Origin: JBDIAG01 sp963835085 | GTDB taxonomy: Bacteria > Actinomycetota > Actinomycetes > Actinomycetales > CAWJMD01 | Direction: 5' to 3' | Length of the DNA stretch: 64,000 nt | Assembly: GCA_963835085.1 (NCBI GenBank) | Contig: CAWIED010000001.1 | Location: 310,001-374,000, forward strand | Shown here: in pieces, positions 54,387 through 62,996 of the stretch | Layout of the letters: the number at the start of each line of letters is the position of its first letter | How positions within the stretch are numbered: position 1 is the stretch's first letter | Notes under the pieces: model-generated | What the model was told of the DNA's origin: nothing | Databases searched by the model: none | Seen by the model: only the letters and a program-made list of their open reading frames with translations | Made by a program: the position numbers and the translations under genes

Positions 54387-56198
54387 GTGGCAACGCACGC
54401 GTTGGCTGTCCGTGATCTCCTCGACCGTGCCGATGCCGCTCGAGCGGCGGGTCGAGGAGATATCGCGTCACGCCTGTACGACGAGGCGGCAACGCGGTGT
54501 CACGACGAGGACGACCTCGATGGCTGGACCGAGGCCGTCCTCGGCCAGGCCTCCGTCTATCTATTCGGCGTCGAGCCGGGTCGGCTCCCGGCCCAGCTCT
54601 ACGACGTGCTGGCCCGCACCACCGACGACGCCACTCGTGCCCGACTCGCCGCCGCGTTGGCCCGCTGCTGGGCGTATGCGGGTCATGCCGCCCGCGCGGT
54701 CAGGTTCGCCGACGAGGCCGTCGACCGCGCACAGTGCGTCGGTGACGCTGCCTTGATCGCGGACTGTCTCGACGCGGCCCTGGCCACCCACTGGGGCCCG
54801 GACGAGCTCGACGTCCGCAAAGACCTTGCGAGCCGGCTGGACGAGGTGGCCGCCCACGTCTTGGATCCCGAGGCCCGGCTGCAGGCCCACCTATGGGCCC
54901 TGCAGGTCGCGTGCGAGACGCTCGACCTCCCGATGGTCTACCGCCAGGTGCGCGCCCTGGAACGGCTGGGCGAGGAGTCGCAGCGAGCGCTGTTCTTCGC
55001 GGCGTCGCGACGCCTGATGCTCGACCTGCTCCGCGGCCGCACCGACAGCACAGCTCACCTGACGAGCGTGGCCGCGGCCGCCGCCGATCAGGCGGGCCTG
55101 GCCGACTCCTGGATGGTGCTCAAGGCGATGGCGTTCTACTCGGCGGCCCAGGCAGGCGACACACTCACCTGCGCGACGGGCGCCAGCGAGATGGAGGCGT
55201 TCGCGCTGGCAGAAGGGGCCACGACCGTCTGCGCCGAGGCCGCCTTCCTGTGGGCCTGCGCCGGCCGGCTCGACCGCGCCCGCGTGCTCGTCCACACCTT
55301 CCACGGTCCTGTCCTGGACGAGTTGCCCCGCGACATGAACTGGCTGCTGACCCTGCAGTGCATTCTGGAAGCCGCTCTCGCGGTGGACGATCAGGAGGTG
55401 GTCGCCACCGCCGCCCGGCTGCTCACCCCCTACCAGGGCCGGGCGGTGATCAACGGGGGCGCGGTGATGTTCCATGGACTCACCGACGACACCCTTGCGC
55501 GCGCCGCCGCGGCCTGCGGAGATGCGGAGGCTGCCGGTCGGCTCCGCGTGCGGGCGCTGGCGACATATGAACGGCTCGGTGCCGGGTGGTGGCACGATCG
55601 ACTGGCGTCCTGGCCGCAGCCGGCCTTGGCCGACGGCGTTCGCGACCCTCGTCGGGTACACCTGCATCCGACGCCCGGTGGGCTCTGGCTCGTCGGGTCG
55701 AATGACGGGGCCGTTCCCCTCAAAGACCTGCGCGGCCTGCACTATCTGAGGGAACTCGTGCGCCGTCCCGGCCAGCCCCTGGCCGTCTTGGACCTGGCCG
55801 CTGCGGGCAGTGCTGTCGTCGTGGAGTCGTCGCTCGGCGACGTGATCGACCGGCAGGCGCTCAACGCCTACCGGCATCGGCTCCGCGACCTCGAGCAGGA
55901 GATCGCCGAGGCGGAAGAGTGGGCCGACCTCGGCAGGCTGGACGCCGTCCGCGCCGAGCGCGACGCCCTTGTGCACGAACTTGCCCGTGCCGCCGGGCTG
56001 GGCGGACGCCTCCGCACCGCCGGCTCGAGCCAGGAACGCGCTCGGGTCGCCGTGCAGAAGGCCATCAGCACCGCCGTCGATCACATCGCCGCCGTCGACG
56101 AGCCGCTGGCGCGGCACCTCAAAGCCTGCCTGCACACCGGGATGACCTGCAGTTACGACCCTGATCCCGAGCACCCTGTCGACTGGGTGCTCGACTGA
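54387..56198 (+). CDS. Tetratricopeptide-like regulatory protein
   Basis: 603 residues from GTG 54387. Residues 1-430 are Ala-rich helical repeats (LLDRADAARAAGRGDIASRLYDEAATRCHDEDDLDGWTEAVLG, and many RAV/ADEA segments) like TPR solenoids. Residues about 440-603 (LKDLRGLHYLRELVRRPGQPLAVLDLA, then a coiled-coil-rich RLRDLEQEIAEAEEWADLGRL) match the C-terminus of actinobacterial ATPase-type regulators. No Walker motif or DNA-binding HTH is present in this version, so it is a stripped-down member. Third gene of the cupin/SnoaL/TPR group. Confidence 0.65.
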   Translation: MATHALAVRDLLDRADAARAAGRGDIASRLYDEAATRCHDEDDLDGWTEAVLGQASVYLFGVEPGRLPAQLYDVLARTTDDATRARLAAALARCWAYAGHAARAVRFADEAVDRAQCVGDAALIADCLDAALATHWGPDELDVRKDLASRLDEVAAHVLDPEARLQAHLWALQVACETLDLPMVYRQVRALERLGEESQRALFFAASRRLMLDLLRGRTDSTAHLTSVAAAAADQAGLADSWMVLKAMAFYSAAQAGDTLTCATGASEMEAFALAEGATTVCAEAAFLWACAGRLDRARVLVHTFHGPVLDELPRDMNWLLTLQCILEAALAVDDQEVVATAARLLTPYQGRAVINGGAVMFHGLTDDTLARAAAACGDAEAAGRLRVRALATYERLGAGWWHDRLASWPQPALADGVRDPRRVHLHPTPGGLWLVGSNDGAVPLKDLRGLHYLRELVRRPGQPLAVLDLAAAGSAVVVESSLGDVIDRQALNAYRHRLRDLEQEIAEAEEWADLGRLDAVRAERDALVHELARAAGLGGRLRTAGSSQERARVAVQKAISTAVDHIAAVDEPLARHLKACLHTGMTCSYDPDPEHPVDWVLD

Positions 56199-56369
56199 CA
56201 GGCTGCTTATGGTGCAAGATGCGAGCCCGGGTGGGCCGTCCGCTATGCGGCCCGCGACGGCCCTCGTGGAAGGCCCCACCGGTCGCGGCAACGGCCGGTG
56301 GCTTCGTCCGGCACCGTGATGCGGCTGACCTTGGGCATGGCCCCGAGCGCGCCGAATAGGCTGTGGGCC

Positions 56370-57116
56370 ATGACGATCAAGGTGGCTGTGCTGGGTGCGC
56401 GAGGACGAATGGGGCGCATGGTCTGCGCGGCGGTGGAGGCGGCCGACGGCCTCGAGCTCGTGGCGCAGGTCGACGTGGGCGACGAACGCGAGGCGGTCCT
56501 CGATGCAGGTGCAGAGGTGGCGGTCGACTTCTCGATTCCCAGCGCGGCCCCCGACAACGTGGCGTGGTGCATCGCGCACGGCGTCAACATGGTGGTGGGC
56601 ACCACCGGCTGGAACGAGCAGGCTCTCGACGCCGTGCGCGCCCAGCTGGGCAACGACCCGTCCACCGGGGTGCTGGTGGCCCCCAACTTCGCGTTGGGCG
56701 CGGTGCTGGCCATGCGCTTCGCCGAGATCGCGGCGAAGCACTTCGAATCGGCTGAGGTGGTTGAGCTGCACCATCCCGACAAGGTCGACGCCCCGTCCGG
56801 CACGGCCCGGCACACGGGCGAACTGATCACGGCGGCGCGCCGGGCGGCTGGGCTGCAGGCGCCTCCCGACGCGACCGCCGAAGGCCTCGACGGCGCCCGT
56901 GGAGCGATCGTGGGTGACGTGCGGGTACACGCCGTGCGGCTGCGCGGGCTGGTGGCGCACGAGGAGATCCTGTTCGGCGGTCCGGGGGAGCAGCTGACGA
57001 TCCGGCACGACTCGTTCGACCGGATCTCATTCATGCCCGGGGTGTTGCTGGCCGTGCGCACAGTCGGCTCTCGCCCCGGCCTCACGGTGGGGTTGGCGAA
57101 CTACCTCGACGTCTGA
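56370..57116 (+). CDS. dapB: 4-hydroxy-tetrahydrodipicolinate reductase
   Basis: 248 residues from ATG 56370. VAVLGARGRMGRMVC is the nucleotide motif, VVGTTGW and APNFALGAV are conserved, and ELHHPDKVDAPSGTA is the substrate-binding signature. Reduces the lysine and DAP pathway intermediate. In many actinobacteria it lies close to pnp and the M16 gene; here 13 kb of rib and accessory genes separate them. Confidence 0.95.
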   Translation: MTIKVAVLGARGRMGRMVCAAVEAADGLELVAQVDVGDEREAVLDAGAEVAVDFSIPSAAPDNVAWCIAHGVNMVVGTTGWNEQALDAVRAQLGNDPSTGVLVAPNFALGAVLAMRFAEIAAKHFESAEVVELHHPDKVDAPSGTARHTGELITAARRAAGLQAPPDATAEGLDGARGAIVGDVRVHAVRLRGLVAHEEILFGGPGEQLTIRHDSFDRISFMPGVLLAVRTVGSRPGLTVGLANYLDV

Positions 57117-57327
57117 GCCAGTCGCCCCGGCCAACTGACCCGAGTCGGGGCGAACCAGGCCTCTTGCAAGTCCGCGCTTGGCACCTCCGAGTGCGATAGA
57201 TGCGGAAGGGTCTGCTTGCCTGGTGTCAACTGCGTGAAATACGGCGCCTTTGGCAAGGTCGAAGCGGCCGGCCCGGGTGTAGCAGGCTTAGCCGGTGCCA
57301 ACCGCGGTGAGAAGGCTCTGCACACGC
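57117..57327. repeat. Intergenic region with a diverged copy of the 73-bp unit
   Basis: GGTGTCAACTGCG at 57222 and GGTGCCAACCGCG at 57294 bracket 72 bases that align with the 73-bp unit at 18832-19269. Shared pieces include GRRATACGSCGC, TCGAAG/TCGAAT, and SCCCGGGTGTRGC at the same positions. A still older copy may precede it (GGCACCTCCGAGTG at about 57180). Confidence 0.7.
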
Positions 57328-58536
57328 CTACAAGGCCGCGTACACGACCTCGGCGAGCGCGGCCAAGCCGCGGTCGAGCTCGTCGAACGTGGCACACGAG
57401 AAGCTCAGCCGCACGCAGTTCTCACCGCCGCCGTGCGCGAAGAAGGGTGAGCCGGGCACGAAGGCCACCTTGCGCTCCACCGCCGCGGGTAGCAGTTGGG
57501 CGCTGTCGAGACCTTCGGGGAGTGCCACCCAACAGAACATGCCGCCCTCAGGATCGGTGCGGGTGATCGTGCTGCCGAACAGCCGGTCGAGAGTCGCCAC
57601 CATGTGCGCCGCGCGCTCGCCGTACACCCGTCTCACGGTCGAGACCTGGTGCGGCAGAACGTCGTCCAGCAGCTCGGTGACGATGAGCTGGTCGAGCGTG
57701 GGGGTGTGCAGGTCGGCGCCCTGCTTGGCCATCACGAGCTTGCCGATGATCGCTGTGCTGGCTTGCACCCAGCCTTCGCGCAGGCCGGGCACCAGGGTCT
57801 TCGAGAACGAGGAGCACCGGATGATGTGGTTGCCCTGCACGCCGTAGGCCTGCACTCCGAGGCTGAACAGGCTGGGTTGGGCTTCGCCCCGAAAGCGCAG
57901 TTGGCCGTAGGGATCGTCCTCGACGACCATGACGCCGTGCCGGGCGGTCAACTCCACCAGCGCCGCCCGGCGTTCCCCTGACATAGTGCGGCCGGTGGGG
58001 TTCTGGAAGTTCGGCACGGTGTACAGCAGCTTGGCCCGGGTATGCGCGAGAACCTCGGCGAGGGCGTTCACGTCGATACCGTCCGCGTCGGTGGGCACCT
58101 GGCGATACTGCGGGCTGTAGGCCGAGAAGGCTTGCAGCGCACCGAGATAGGTGGGGCTCTCGACGAGCACCACGTCCCCTGGGTCGATGAGCACCTTGCC
58201 GAGCAGGTCGAGGCCCTGCTGGCTGCCGGTCACGATCTGCACGTTGGCGGCGGCGATCGCCTCCTGCGCCGCGATCCATTCCCGCAGCGGCAGATGCCCC
58301 TCTGTGGTGGAGTACTGCAGGGCCGCCGGGCCGTACCGGTCGAGAACAGCGTTGGTGGCGGCGCGCACCGCCTCGACGGGGAACAGTTCCGGCGCAGGCA
58401 GGCCCCCGGCGAACGAGATGACGTCGGGCTGGGCGGTGACCTTGAGGATCTCGCGGATCGTGCTGGCCGTCATGGCCCGGGCGCGGGCCGACAGTGCGGA
58501 GGCGGGATCGAAGGTCGTGGTGATCGTCACCTGCAT
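57328..58536 (-). CDS. PLP-dependent aminotransferase (fold type I, 2-aminoadipate/aromatic type)
   Basis: 402 residues. ISFAGGLPAPELFPVEAVRAA, QYSTTEGHLPLREWIA, VEDDPYGQLRFRGE and SSFSKTLVPGLREGWV (Schiff-base Lys) form the class I/II pattern of the MocR-related free-standing aminotransferases (LysN, KAT-like). No GntR HTH is present. Convergent with dapB. Substrate likely 2-aminoadipate, branched-chain or aromatic amino acids. Confidence 0.88.
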   Translation of the reverse strand: MQVTITTTFDPASALSARARAMTASTIREILKVTAQPDVISFAGGLPAPELFPVEAVRAATNAVLDRYGPAALQYSTTEGHLPLREWIAAQEAIAAANVQIVTGSQQGLDLLGKVLIDPGDVVLVESPTYLGALQAFSAYSPQYRQVPTDADGIDVNALAEVLAHTRAKLLYTVPNFQNPTGRTMSGERRAALVELTARHGVMVVEDDPYGQLRFRGEAQPSLFSLGVQAYGVQGNHIIRCSSFSKTLVPGLREGWVQASTAIIGKLVMAKQGADLHTPTLDQLIVTELLDDVLPHQVSTVRRVYGERAAHMVATLDRLFGSTITRTDPEGGMFCWVALPEGLDSAQLLPAAVERKVAFVPGSPFFAHGGGENCVRLSFSCATFDELDRGLAALAEVVYAAL

Positions 58537-58605
58537 ACTTTAGGACATCCAACTATCGGATTGGGAATGATTAAGGTGGGGCGTCCGGCGAGACGGTTGC
58601 GAGGC

Positions 58606-58917
58606 TCAGCCCCAACCGAGCAGGCGCACCCCCGCCGCGACCAGTGCGCCGAGGAAGACCACCAGCACGAACGGCGCGCGCAGCATCAGCGCGACGGCGG
58701 CCACAGCGAGCGAGGCGATCCGGGCATCGACCACCAGCCCGCGCGTGCCGCCGAAGGTCTGCACGGTGACCATCGCAGCCAGCAGGCCGACCGTCACGAG
58801 GGCGGCCACCTGGGCGAACCGCTGATTGGTGAGCACCCGGCTCGGGATGACGTTGCCCGCATACTTCAAGGCGAAACACGCGACCGACGCGACCAGGATC
58901 CACGTCCACAGGCTCAT
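58606..58917 (-). CDS. azlD: AzlD family branched-chain amino acid transport subunit
   Basis: 103 residues, four hydrophobic segments. ALKYAGNVIPSRVLTNQRFAQVAALVTVGLLAAM is typical of AzlD, the small partner of AzlC. The start overlaps the azlC stop by four bases. Together they export branched-chain amino acids or analogues. Confidence 0.9.
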   Translation of the reverse strand: MSLWTWILVASVACFALKYAGNVIPSRVLTNQRFAQVAALVTVGLLAAMVTVQTFGGTRGLVVDARIASLAVAAVALMLRAPFVLVVFLGALVAAGVRLLGWG

Positions 58918-59627
58918 GACCGGGTTCCCATCGCGGGTCCGGAGAACAGGGCTATACCGGCCGCGAACGCTGCCGCGGCGAGCACCGGCACCCCGGCCGG
59001 CGTGAACGGAGTGGCGAGCGCGGCCACCAGCGCGGCGCCGAGCGCGCTGAGCCTGGCCAGCCTGGTGGTCAGTCGCGGCCAGAGCAGGGCGAGGAACGCG
59101 GCCGAGGCCGCTCCGTCGAGCCCGTAGCGGCGCGGGTCGCCGAGCACGTCGCCGAGCAGCGCCCCGAAGGCGGTGCTGAGGTTCCACAGCACGAAGACGG
59201 CGATCCCGGCGCTCCAGAAGCCGCGCCGGCGTTCGTGCTCATCGGATTGCGCCAGGCCTACCGCAGTGGACTCGTCGATCGTCAGTTGCGCCGCTGCCGG
59301 ACGAGCCCACGGCCCGTGCCGCTCGAGCCGCAGCATGGGCACCACCTGCAGCGAGTACAGGGCGTTGCGAAAGCCCAGCAGCGCGGCCGTGGCGGCGGCC
59401 GCCACCCCGGCACCACCCGTGCCGATGATGCCCACGAAGGCGAACTGGCTACCGCCGGTGAACATCAGCAGGCTCAAGGCGCAGGCCTGCCAGACGCTGA
59501 GCCCGGCCGCCACCGCCAGGGCGCCGAACGAGATGCCGTAGGCACCGGTGGCCACGCCTACGGACAGTCCTGCCCGGGTGGCCGGGGTGAGCAGGCGCGA
59601 TCTGTCGGGCTGGGCGGCGCCAGTCAC
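58914..59627 (-). CDS. azlC: AzlC family branched-chain amino acid permease
   Basis: 237 residues, multi-pass. GAYGISFGALAVAAGLSVWQA, LMFTGGSQFAFVGII and LLGFRNALYSLQVVPM match AzlC. Overlaps both azlD and the GNAT gene by four bases, so three genes are translated in tandem. Its neighbour the aminotransferase may belong to the same nitrogen-metabolism set. Confidence 0.9.
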   Translation of the reverse strand: MTGAAQPDRSRLLTPATRAGLSVGVATGAYGISFGALAVAAGLSVWQACALSLLMFTGGSQFAFVGIIGTGGAGVAAAATAALLGFRNALYSLQVVPMLRLERHGPWARPAAAQLTIDESTAVGLAQSDEHERRRGFWSAGIAVFVLWNLSTAFGALLGDVLGDPRRYGLDGAASAAFLALLWPRLTTRLARLSALGAALVAALATPFTPAGVPVLAAAAFAAGIALFSGPAMGTRS

Positions 59628-60250
59628 GTCGTCGCCTGCGACAGGGTCGTCACCAGGTGTGCCTCGCGGAGCCCCGCACGCTCGCGGCGGGTCTGCCCAA
59701 CTGCCTCAGCGTCGGTTGTTAGATCGGCATCGGTTGCCGGATCAGTTGGCAGGTCAGCGTCGTCGAGGGTGAGCAGGCGCAGGCCACCATCGGGGCCGAA
59801 ACCGGCGGAGGAGAAGAAGTCTCGGCGCGGCTCGTCGTTCATCAGACACCAGGTGCCAAGGCTCGGCAATCCCGTGGCACGGCCGTGGTCGGCCAGCGCG
59901 GCCAGAAGCCGGGAGCCGTGGCCCTGCCGCTGGTGTAGCGGATCGACTGCCAGCGCCACGATCTCGCCGGAGCCGTCGCAGGCGGCGAAGCCGACCACCA
60001 CGTCGTCGGCCACCGCCACCAGCACCGCGTGCGCCGGCGACGGTGGATCGGTGACCGCAGGACGCCAGGCCCGCTCGAGCGTGTGGGCGTCGAGCCGGGC
60101 CAGCAGCCCGTCGGGCAGCAGGCTCGCGTAGCTCGACCGCCAGGCCTGGAGCTGGATGGCGCCGATGCCGGGCACATCCCGGGCCTGCGCTGCACGGACG
60201 TGGGGAGGCGACGACGACAACTGCACGGGTTCATCGTGGCAGTCCGGCAT
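59624..60250 (-). CDS. GNAT N-acetyltransferase
   Basis: 208 residues. VRAAQARDVPGIGAIQLQAWRSSYASLLP and VDPLHQRQGHGSRLLAALADHG (acetyl-CoA loop) with NDEPRRDFFSSAGF form the GNAT fold. The C-terminal 45 residues (DLPTDPATDADLTTDAEAVG) are Thr/Asp-rich and low complexity. Coupled upstream of azlCD. Substrate unknown. Confidence 0.82.
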   Translation of the reverse strand: MPDCHDEPVQLSSSPPHVRAAQARDVPGIGAIQLQAWRSSYASLLPDGLLARLDAHTLERAWRPAVTDPPSPAHAVLVAVADDVVVGFAACDGSGEIVALAVDPLHQRQGHGSRLLAALADHGRATGLPSLGTWCLMNDEPRRDFFSSAGFGPDGGLRLLTLDDADLPTDPATDADLTTDAEAVGQTRRERAGLREAHLVTTLSQATT

Positions 60251-60333
60251 CGCGGTCGTTGCCAGGGTTCCGCGTCGTCCGGTTCTCCTTCAACCTGTGC
60301 GTCGCGGGCGAGCGCCTGGTTAGGGTGAGGTAT

Positions 60334-61008
60334 GTGACCACTCTCGGCCCCCTGGACAGCCAAGCCTTCGACGCCGTGCTCTTCGACATGGACGGCACGC
60401 TCATCGACTCGATTCCTGCCGTCGTCCGGTCGTGGGTGCGCTGGGCGCAGGAGTTCGGCGTCGACCCGCAGAACCTCGTCGGCATGCACGGGGTGCCCGC
60501 TGCCGGCGTGATCGCCCGGCTGCTGCCGGGAGCCGAAGACCGCTGGGCCGCGGCCCAGGCGCGCGTCGTGGAACTGGAAGAAGCCGATACGGCTGACATC
60601 GTGGTGCTACCAGGCGCCATCGACGCGCTCCGGGCGTTGCCCCCCGGGCGGTCCGCGATCGCGACCTCGTGCACCAAGGGCCTGGCCGCGGCACGCATCG
60701 CCGCCACCGGCCTGCCGGTGCCGAACGTGCTGGTGACAGCCGAGCAGACGCCGGTGGGCAAGCCGTCGCCCGAGCCTTATCTGCTGGCCGCGCAGTTGCT
60801 CGGCGTCGACCCCAGCCGTTGCCTCGTGGTCGAAGACGCCATGAGCGGGATCCAGGCCGGACGTGCCGCGGGCTGCGCCACGCTGGCCGTGCTCACCCAC
60901 CTCGAACCGGGCAGCAGCGGCGCCGATGCCGAGGTCGACAACCTCGCTGCGGTGCGCTTCACATCTGACGGGGCAGGAGTGCACCTGAGCCTGACCGCGA
61001 GCGCGTGA
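60334..61008 (+). CDS. HAD-superfamily phosphatase
   Basis: 224 residues from GTG 60334 with GGTGAGG upstream; GTG 60325 is in frame too. DAVLFDMDGTLIDSIPAVVRSW is motif I with nucleophile and acid/base Asp. SAIATSCTKGL is motif II, KPSPEPYLLAAQLLG carries the motif III Lys, and VVEDAMSGIQAGRAAG is motif IV. Subfamily IA with a helical cap, glycerol- or sugar-phosphate type. The stop overlaps a following GTG. Confidence 0.88.
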   Translation: MTTLGPLDSQAFDAVLFDMDGTLIDSIPAVVRSWVRWAQEFGVDPQNLVGMHGVPAAGVIARLLPGAEDRWAAAQARVVELEEADTADIVVLPGAIDALRALPPGRSAIATSCTKGLAAARIAATGLPVPNVLVTAEQTPVGKPSPEPYLLAAQLLGVDPSRCLVVEDAMSGIQAGRAAGCATLAVLTHLEPGSSGADAEVDNLAAVRFTSDGAGVHLSLTASA

Positions 61009-61127
61009 GCGACCCCACCGCGACAGCGGTAGTCGACCCCACCGCGACAGCGGTAGTCGACCCCGCCGCGACAGCGGCAGTCGACCCCGCCGCGACAGCC
61101 GCCAGTGACTCAGGAGCGACATCGTGA
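61005..61127 (+). CDS. Possible 40-residue repeat peptide
   Basis: GTG 61005 overlaps the HAD stop (GTGA) and the frame stops at TGA 61125-61127, which overlaps the next gene's GTG at 61124. The product is almost entirely an 8-residue repeat (DPTATAVV, DPTATAVV, DPAATAAV, DPAATAAS) encoded by four 24-bp units at 61011-61106. Perfect linkage of both overlaps argues it is translated, but it may simply be a translated minisatellite that relays ribosomes to the zinc-ribbon gene. No family. Confidence 0.4.
   Translation: MSDPTATAVVDPTATAVVDPAATAAVDPAATAASDSGATS
61011..61106. repeat. 24-bp tandem repeat, four copies
   Basis: GACCCCACCGCGACAGCGGT plus AGTC at 61011-61034 is repeated at 61035 (identical), 61059 and 61083 (a few substitutions). 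The length is a multiple of three, so the frame is kept. Confidence 0.95.
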
Positions 61128-61354
61128 TCGTGTTGTTCGGCACCCGCACGTACCGCGAGGTGCTGGCGGTGGTGACACTGCTGTGTCGCTACTGCGGAAA
61201 TTCGGCCGCACACCGGGTGGAGAAGCTGACGACCAAGTTCACCCTGTTCTTCTTACCCCTCTTCACCGTGACCAGGCGGTACACGGTGCAGTGCGCAACC
61301 TGCGCGGAAACAAGTCGCATTGACAAGAATGAAGCGGAGCTGCTGGCCCGCTGA
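61124..61354 (+). CDS. Zinc-ribbon domain protein
   Basis: 76 residues. Two Cys pairs, LCRYCGN and VQCATCAET, frame a hydrophobic middle (LTTKFTLFFLPLFTVTRRYTV), the pattern of the zinc_ribbon_15 family. Likely a small zinc-binding protein of unknown role. Starts by a GTGA overlap with the repeat peptide. Confidence 0.8.
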   Translation: MIVLFGTRTYREVLAVVTLLCRYCGNSAAHRVEKLTTKFTLFFLPLFTVTRRYTVQCATCAETSRIDKNEAELLAR

Positions 61355-61369
61355 TTCACTCGCTCACCG

Positions 61370-61459
61370 TGTCCGGAATCCGTCTCGGTTGGCGCGCGGG
61401 GGTCGGGATTCGTGCTCAGCCAACCCATCTTGGCTCGCACTGGCGTCGGATTCCGGACA
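61370..61459 (+). repeat. 90-bp palindromic element, diverged copy 3
   Basis: TGTCCGGAATCCG (61370-61382) pairs exactly with CGGATTCCGGACA (61447-61459). TTCGTGCTCAGC begins at 61409, the same offset (39) as in copy 1. The downstream flank TCGACCGAGCCTGAC matches TCGACCGGGTCTGAC after copy 1. It sits between convergent genes. Confidence 0.85.
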
Positions 61460-61529
61460 TCGACCGAGCCTGACCCACGCGGGCACCCTGCTCGCTCCGC
61501 CCGACGATCTGGCCTTGACCCGCGCAGAG

Positions 61530-62960
61530 TTACTGAGGCACGTCCGGATAGGGCTCGTCGTCGAGGGTGGTGGCCTGCAACACCTGGATGACCCTCTCCG
61601 ACTCTGTGGCCGGGTTCACGAAGGCCAGCCGCAAGACGGTCTGATCGTGCCACCGGGTGGGCACGCAGAGCATGATCCCCGCTTTGGCGAGCTTGGTCGA
61701 CCAGCGGTTGTAGTCGTCATCGTTCCAGCCCGGGCGATCGAACAGCACCACGCTGAGCTCGGGGGCTTTGAGCAGGCGCAGCTGTGGCGTGGTCTCAATG
61801 GCCGCTGCCACTTCGCGGGCGGTGATGAGGCTGGCCTCGATGGCCGCTGCGTACGCGTCGGTGCCGTGCGTGGCGAGACTGAACCAGAACGGCAGGCCCC
61901 TGGCCCGGCGGGAAAGGTGGATCGCCAGGTCGGAGGGGTTCAGGCTCTCACGGTCGACGTGGTCGAGATACGAGGCGTGTTGGGCGTGCGCTGCCCGGGC
62001 GGTGGCCACATCGCGGTAGACCAGGGCGCAGCAGTCGTAGGTGGCGAAGAGCCACTTGTGCGGGTCGACGATGAACGAGTCCGCGCGTTCGATGCCGGCG
62101 TAGGCGGGGCGCAACATGGGCGAGGCCATCCCGGCCCCGCCGTAGGCCCCGTCGACGTGCAGCCACAGGCCGAACTCGCCACACACATCGGCGATGTCGG
62201 CAAGGTCGTCGATGATGCCGGCGTTGGTGGTGCCCGCCGAGGCCACCACCGCGAAGACCCGCTCGGGCTCGGCAAGGTGGGCGCGGAGCTGGGCGCCGGT
62301 GAGGTGCCCGAGCTCGTTCTCGGGCACGAGGATCACCTCGACGTCGAGAATCCTGGCGGCCGCCGCGACCGACGAGTGCGCACCGGCAGAGCAGGCGACC
62401 TGCCAGCCCTTGGCAGGCTTGCCACCGCGGATCACCTGGGCGTGGTGGCGCGCCGCGGCCAGGGCCGAGAGGTTGCCGATGGTGCCGCCGGACACGAAGC
62501 AGCCGCCGGCGCTCTCGGGCCAGCCCAGGAGGTCGATGATCCAGCCCAGGGCCTCGTTCTCGGCGTGAATGGCCCCGGCGCCGGACTCCCAGAGTCCGCC
62601 GAAGATGTTGGCGCTCGCCGTGACCACGTCGAACGCCACCGCGGCACCGGTGGGCGCGGCCGGAATGTAGGCCAGGTTCATCGGGTCGTCCTGCGCGCGG
62701 GTGGCGGGCTCGAGCACCGTCTCGAAGAGCTCGAGCGCGCGGCGGGCGCCGATGCCCGCCGGAGTGATCGTGCGGCCGGTGGCCTCGGCAAGCTCGGAGG
62801 CCGGCCGCGCGGTCGTCTTGGGGTCTGACGCGCGCACGACCCGGTTCTCCGCCCACTCGAAGGCACCCGTGATGATGCGCGACTCGTCGCCCCACATGGG
62901 CGCTCGGCGGCCCGCGAGCAGTGGTGCGTGGTGCGGGTGGTTGCCCGAGGACTCAGACAA
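61530..62960 (-). CDS. Group II PLP-dependent decarboxylase
   Basis: 476 residues from TTG 62960 with GGAGGTGACC upstream. SGGTIGNLSALAAARHHAQ, HVDGAYGGAGMASP and the Schiff-base motif VDPHKWLFATYDCCALVYRD are the group II (DDC/GAD) signature. The family decarboxylates aromatic amino acids, glutamate, aspartate or diaminobutyrate; the C-terminal motif does not decide which. Downstream of argA on the same strand. Confidence 0.88.
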   Translation of the reverse strand: MSESSGNHPHHAPLLAGRRAPMWGDESRIITGAFEWAENRVVRASDPKTTARPASELAEATGRTITPAGIGARRALELFETVLEPATRAQDDPMNLAYIPAAPTGAAVAFDVVTASANIFGGLWESGAGAIHAENEALGWIIDLLGWPESAGGCFVSGGTIGNLSALAAARHHAQVIRGGKPAKGWQVACSAGAHSSVAAAARILDVEVILVPENELGHLTGAQLRAHLAEPERVFAVVASAGTTNAGIIDDLADIADVCGEFGLWLHVDGAYGGAGMASPMLRPAYAGIERADSFIVDPHKWLFATYDCCALVYRDVATARAAHAQHASYLDHVDRESLNPSDLAIHLSRRARGLPFWFSLATHGTDAYAAAIEASLITAREVAAAIETTPQLRLLKAPELSVVLFDRPGWNDDDYNRWSTKLAKAGIMLCVPTRWHDQTVLRLAFVNPATESERVIQVLQATTLDDEPYPDVPQ

Positions 62961-62970
62961 GAGGTCACCT

Positions 62971-62996
62971 CCGTTAGATTGTTCGTACCCTAACGG
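62971..62996 (-). promoter_or_regulatory. Operator-like palindrome upstream of the decarboxylase
   Basis: CCGTTAG (62971-62977) and CTAACGG (62990-62996) form an inverted repeat across 12 bases just upstream of the ribosome site of the decarboxylase. Spacing fits a dimeric repressor. Confidence 0.4.
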
